Of a stretch of 5,576 nucleotides of DNA, positions 4,973 to 5,576 are shown one piece after another; the stretch's first letter is position 1, and each line of letters opens with the position of its first letter. Source of the DNA: Gammaproteobacteria bacterium (GTDB lineage: Bacteria; Pseudomonadota; Gammaproteobacteria; UBA6429); contig QIKU01000189.1 of assembly GCA_003232015.1 (NCBI GenBank), positions 1-5,576 of the forward strand, in the 5' to 3' direction. The translations under genes were made by a program, and so were the position numbers. Under the pieces are notes generated by a model that saw nothing but the letters and a program-made list of their open reading frames with translations, had not been told where the DNA came from and searched no databases.

Positions 4973-5576
4973 ATGATAACCGTAGTCGCAAATTTAAAAG
5001 GTGGATCAGGAAAAAGCACAGTGGTGTTTAACCTTGCCTTATGGTTGCAAATGAAAGGTCAGCCTGTTGTTGCCTATGATCTTGACCCGCAACAAACATT
5101 AATGGATGTTGCCGAGGTTAGAAGGGAAGAAGGTTACGCACCGGCATTGCAGGTTTATCCACCGAGAGAAAGTTTGCTGGAGGATTTAAATTATCATCCA
5201 GAAAATGTGCATGTACTGGTTGATGTAGGTGCGGCAAATATTGATGCGATGAAGCAGGCAATTAAAACATCAGACCAGATTATTATTCCGGTGCCACCCA
5301 GTCAGCCTGATGTCTGGGCAACACAACGCTTTATGGATATTGTTGAGGATGCAACCGGAGGGCAATACCCAAAAATGAGAGCATTTGTAAACAGAGCAGA
5401 TACCCATTGTGCAGTTAGAGAGTCCGATGACACAGAAGATGCGATAAAGCAAATAGCCAATATAGATTTAATACCTAATCGATTATTTCAGCGTACTATT
5501 TTCAGGCGATCATTAAGTGAAGGGATGGCGGTATTTGAAATGTCTAAACGTAGTAAAGCAACCGATGAATTTAATA
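4973..5576 (+). CDS. ParA/MinD-family ATPase (3'-truncated by the window)
   Basis: This is a deviant-Walker ATPase of the ParA/MinD class, which dimerises on ATP and positions a cargo (plasmid, chromosome region, organelle or protein cluster) on the nucleoid or membrane. The 201 residues in the window include the deviant Walker A motif KGGSGKST at 9-16 (signature Lys9, catalytic Lys14), the A' motif DLDPQQT at 36-42 and a Walker B strand ending at Asp84 (VHVLVDVGAA). The segment VPPSQPDVWATQ and the late RRSLSEGMAVFEM segment are typical of short orphan ParA proteins of about 210 residues. Only the C-terminal few residues are probably missing. The start is an ATG 3 bases after the preceding stop. 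There is no good Shine-Dalgarno site (only AGG, 13 bases away), so translational coupling is likely. No ParB/McdB-like partner is visible, although one could lie beyond the right edge. An amphipathic MinD-type membrane helix cannot be assessed because the end is cut. Confidence 0.92.
   Translation, partial: MITVVANLKGGSGKSTVVFNLALWLQMKGQPVVAYDLDPQQTLMDVAEVRREEGYAPALQVYPPRESLLEDLNYHPENVHVLVDVGAANIDAMKQAIKTSDQIIIPVPPSQPDVWATQRFMDIVEDATGGQYPKMRAFVNRADTHCAVRESDDTEDAIKQIANIDLIPNRLFQRTIFRRSLSEGMAVFEMSKRSKATDEFN

Overview
The window looks like a chromosomal segment of a sulfur-oxidising bacterium, most likely a gammaproteobacterium. The main clue is a signal-peptide-bearing protein of 177 residues, rich in Gly, Asn, Tyr, Trp and Pro, that resembles the sulfur globule proteins (Sgp/CV1-CV2 type) coating intracellular but extracytoplasmic sulfur inclusions. 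Base composition is moderate, and third positions are mixed rather than strongly GC. No RNA genes, insertion sequences, CRISPR arrays or phage genes were seen. All six genes lie on the + strand.

Layout. (1) Positions 1-2269 hold the C-terminal part of an RND-superfamily efflux permease. It begins inside the first transmembrane half and ends in an unusual, very lysine-rich cytoplasmic tail of about 155 residues. (2) At 2297-2833 is a secreted Pro/Gln-rich protein built on four 18-residue (54-bp) tandem repeats. (3) At 2878-3405 is a second secreted low-complexity protein with a Pro/Tyr/Gly/Met-rich C-terminus. (4) A 166-bp gap contains several inverted repeats, including a perfect hairpin just upstream of the next ribosome binding site. 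(5) At 3572-4105 is the sulfur-globule-like protein, followed by a strong GC-rich hairpin at 4114-4140. (6) At 4184-4969 is an exported protein of a probable LolA-like/DUF4412-like type with an internal duplication. (7) From 4973 to the window end, three bases after the previous stop, is a ParA/MinD-family ATPase missing only its extreme C-terminus.

Working together (inference). The tight spacing suggests two transcription blocks: permease plus two low-complexity proteins, then globule protein plus LolA-like protein plus ParA. ParA/MinD ATPases encoded next to a cargo often position that cargo on the nucleoid, as with carboxysomes and chemotaxis arrays. A locus combining an envelope transporter with a basic cytoplasmic tail, several exported structural-type proteins and a ParA ATPase could build and position sulfur globules or a related envelope structure. 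This hypothesis rests on gene adjacency and sequence character only. The permease substrate, the roles of the two repeat proteins and the ParA cargo are not shown by the sequence.
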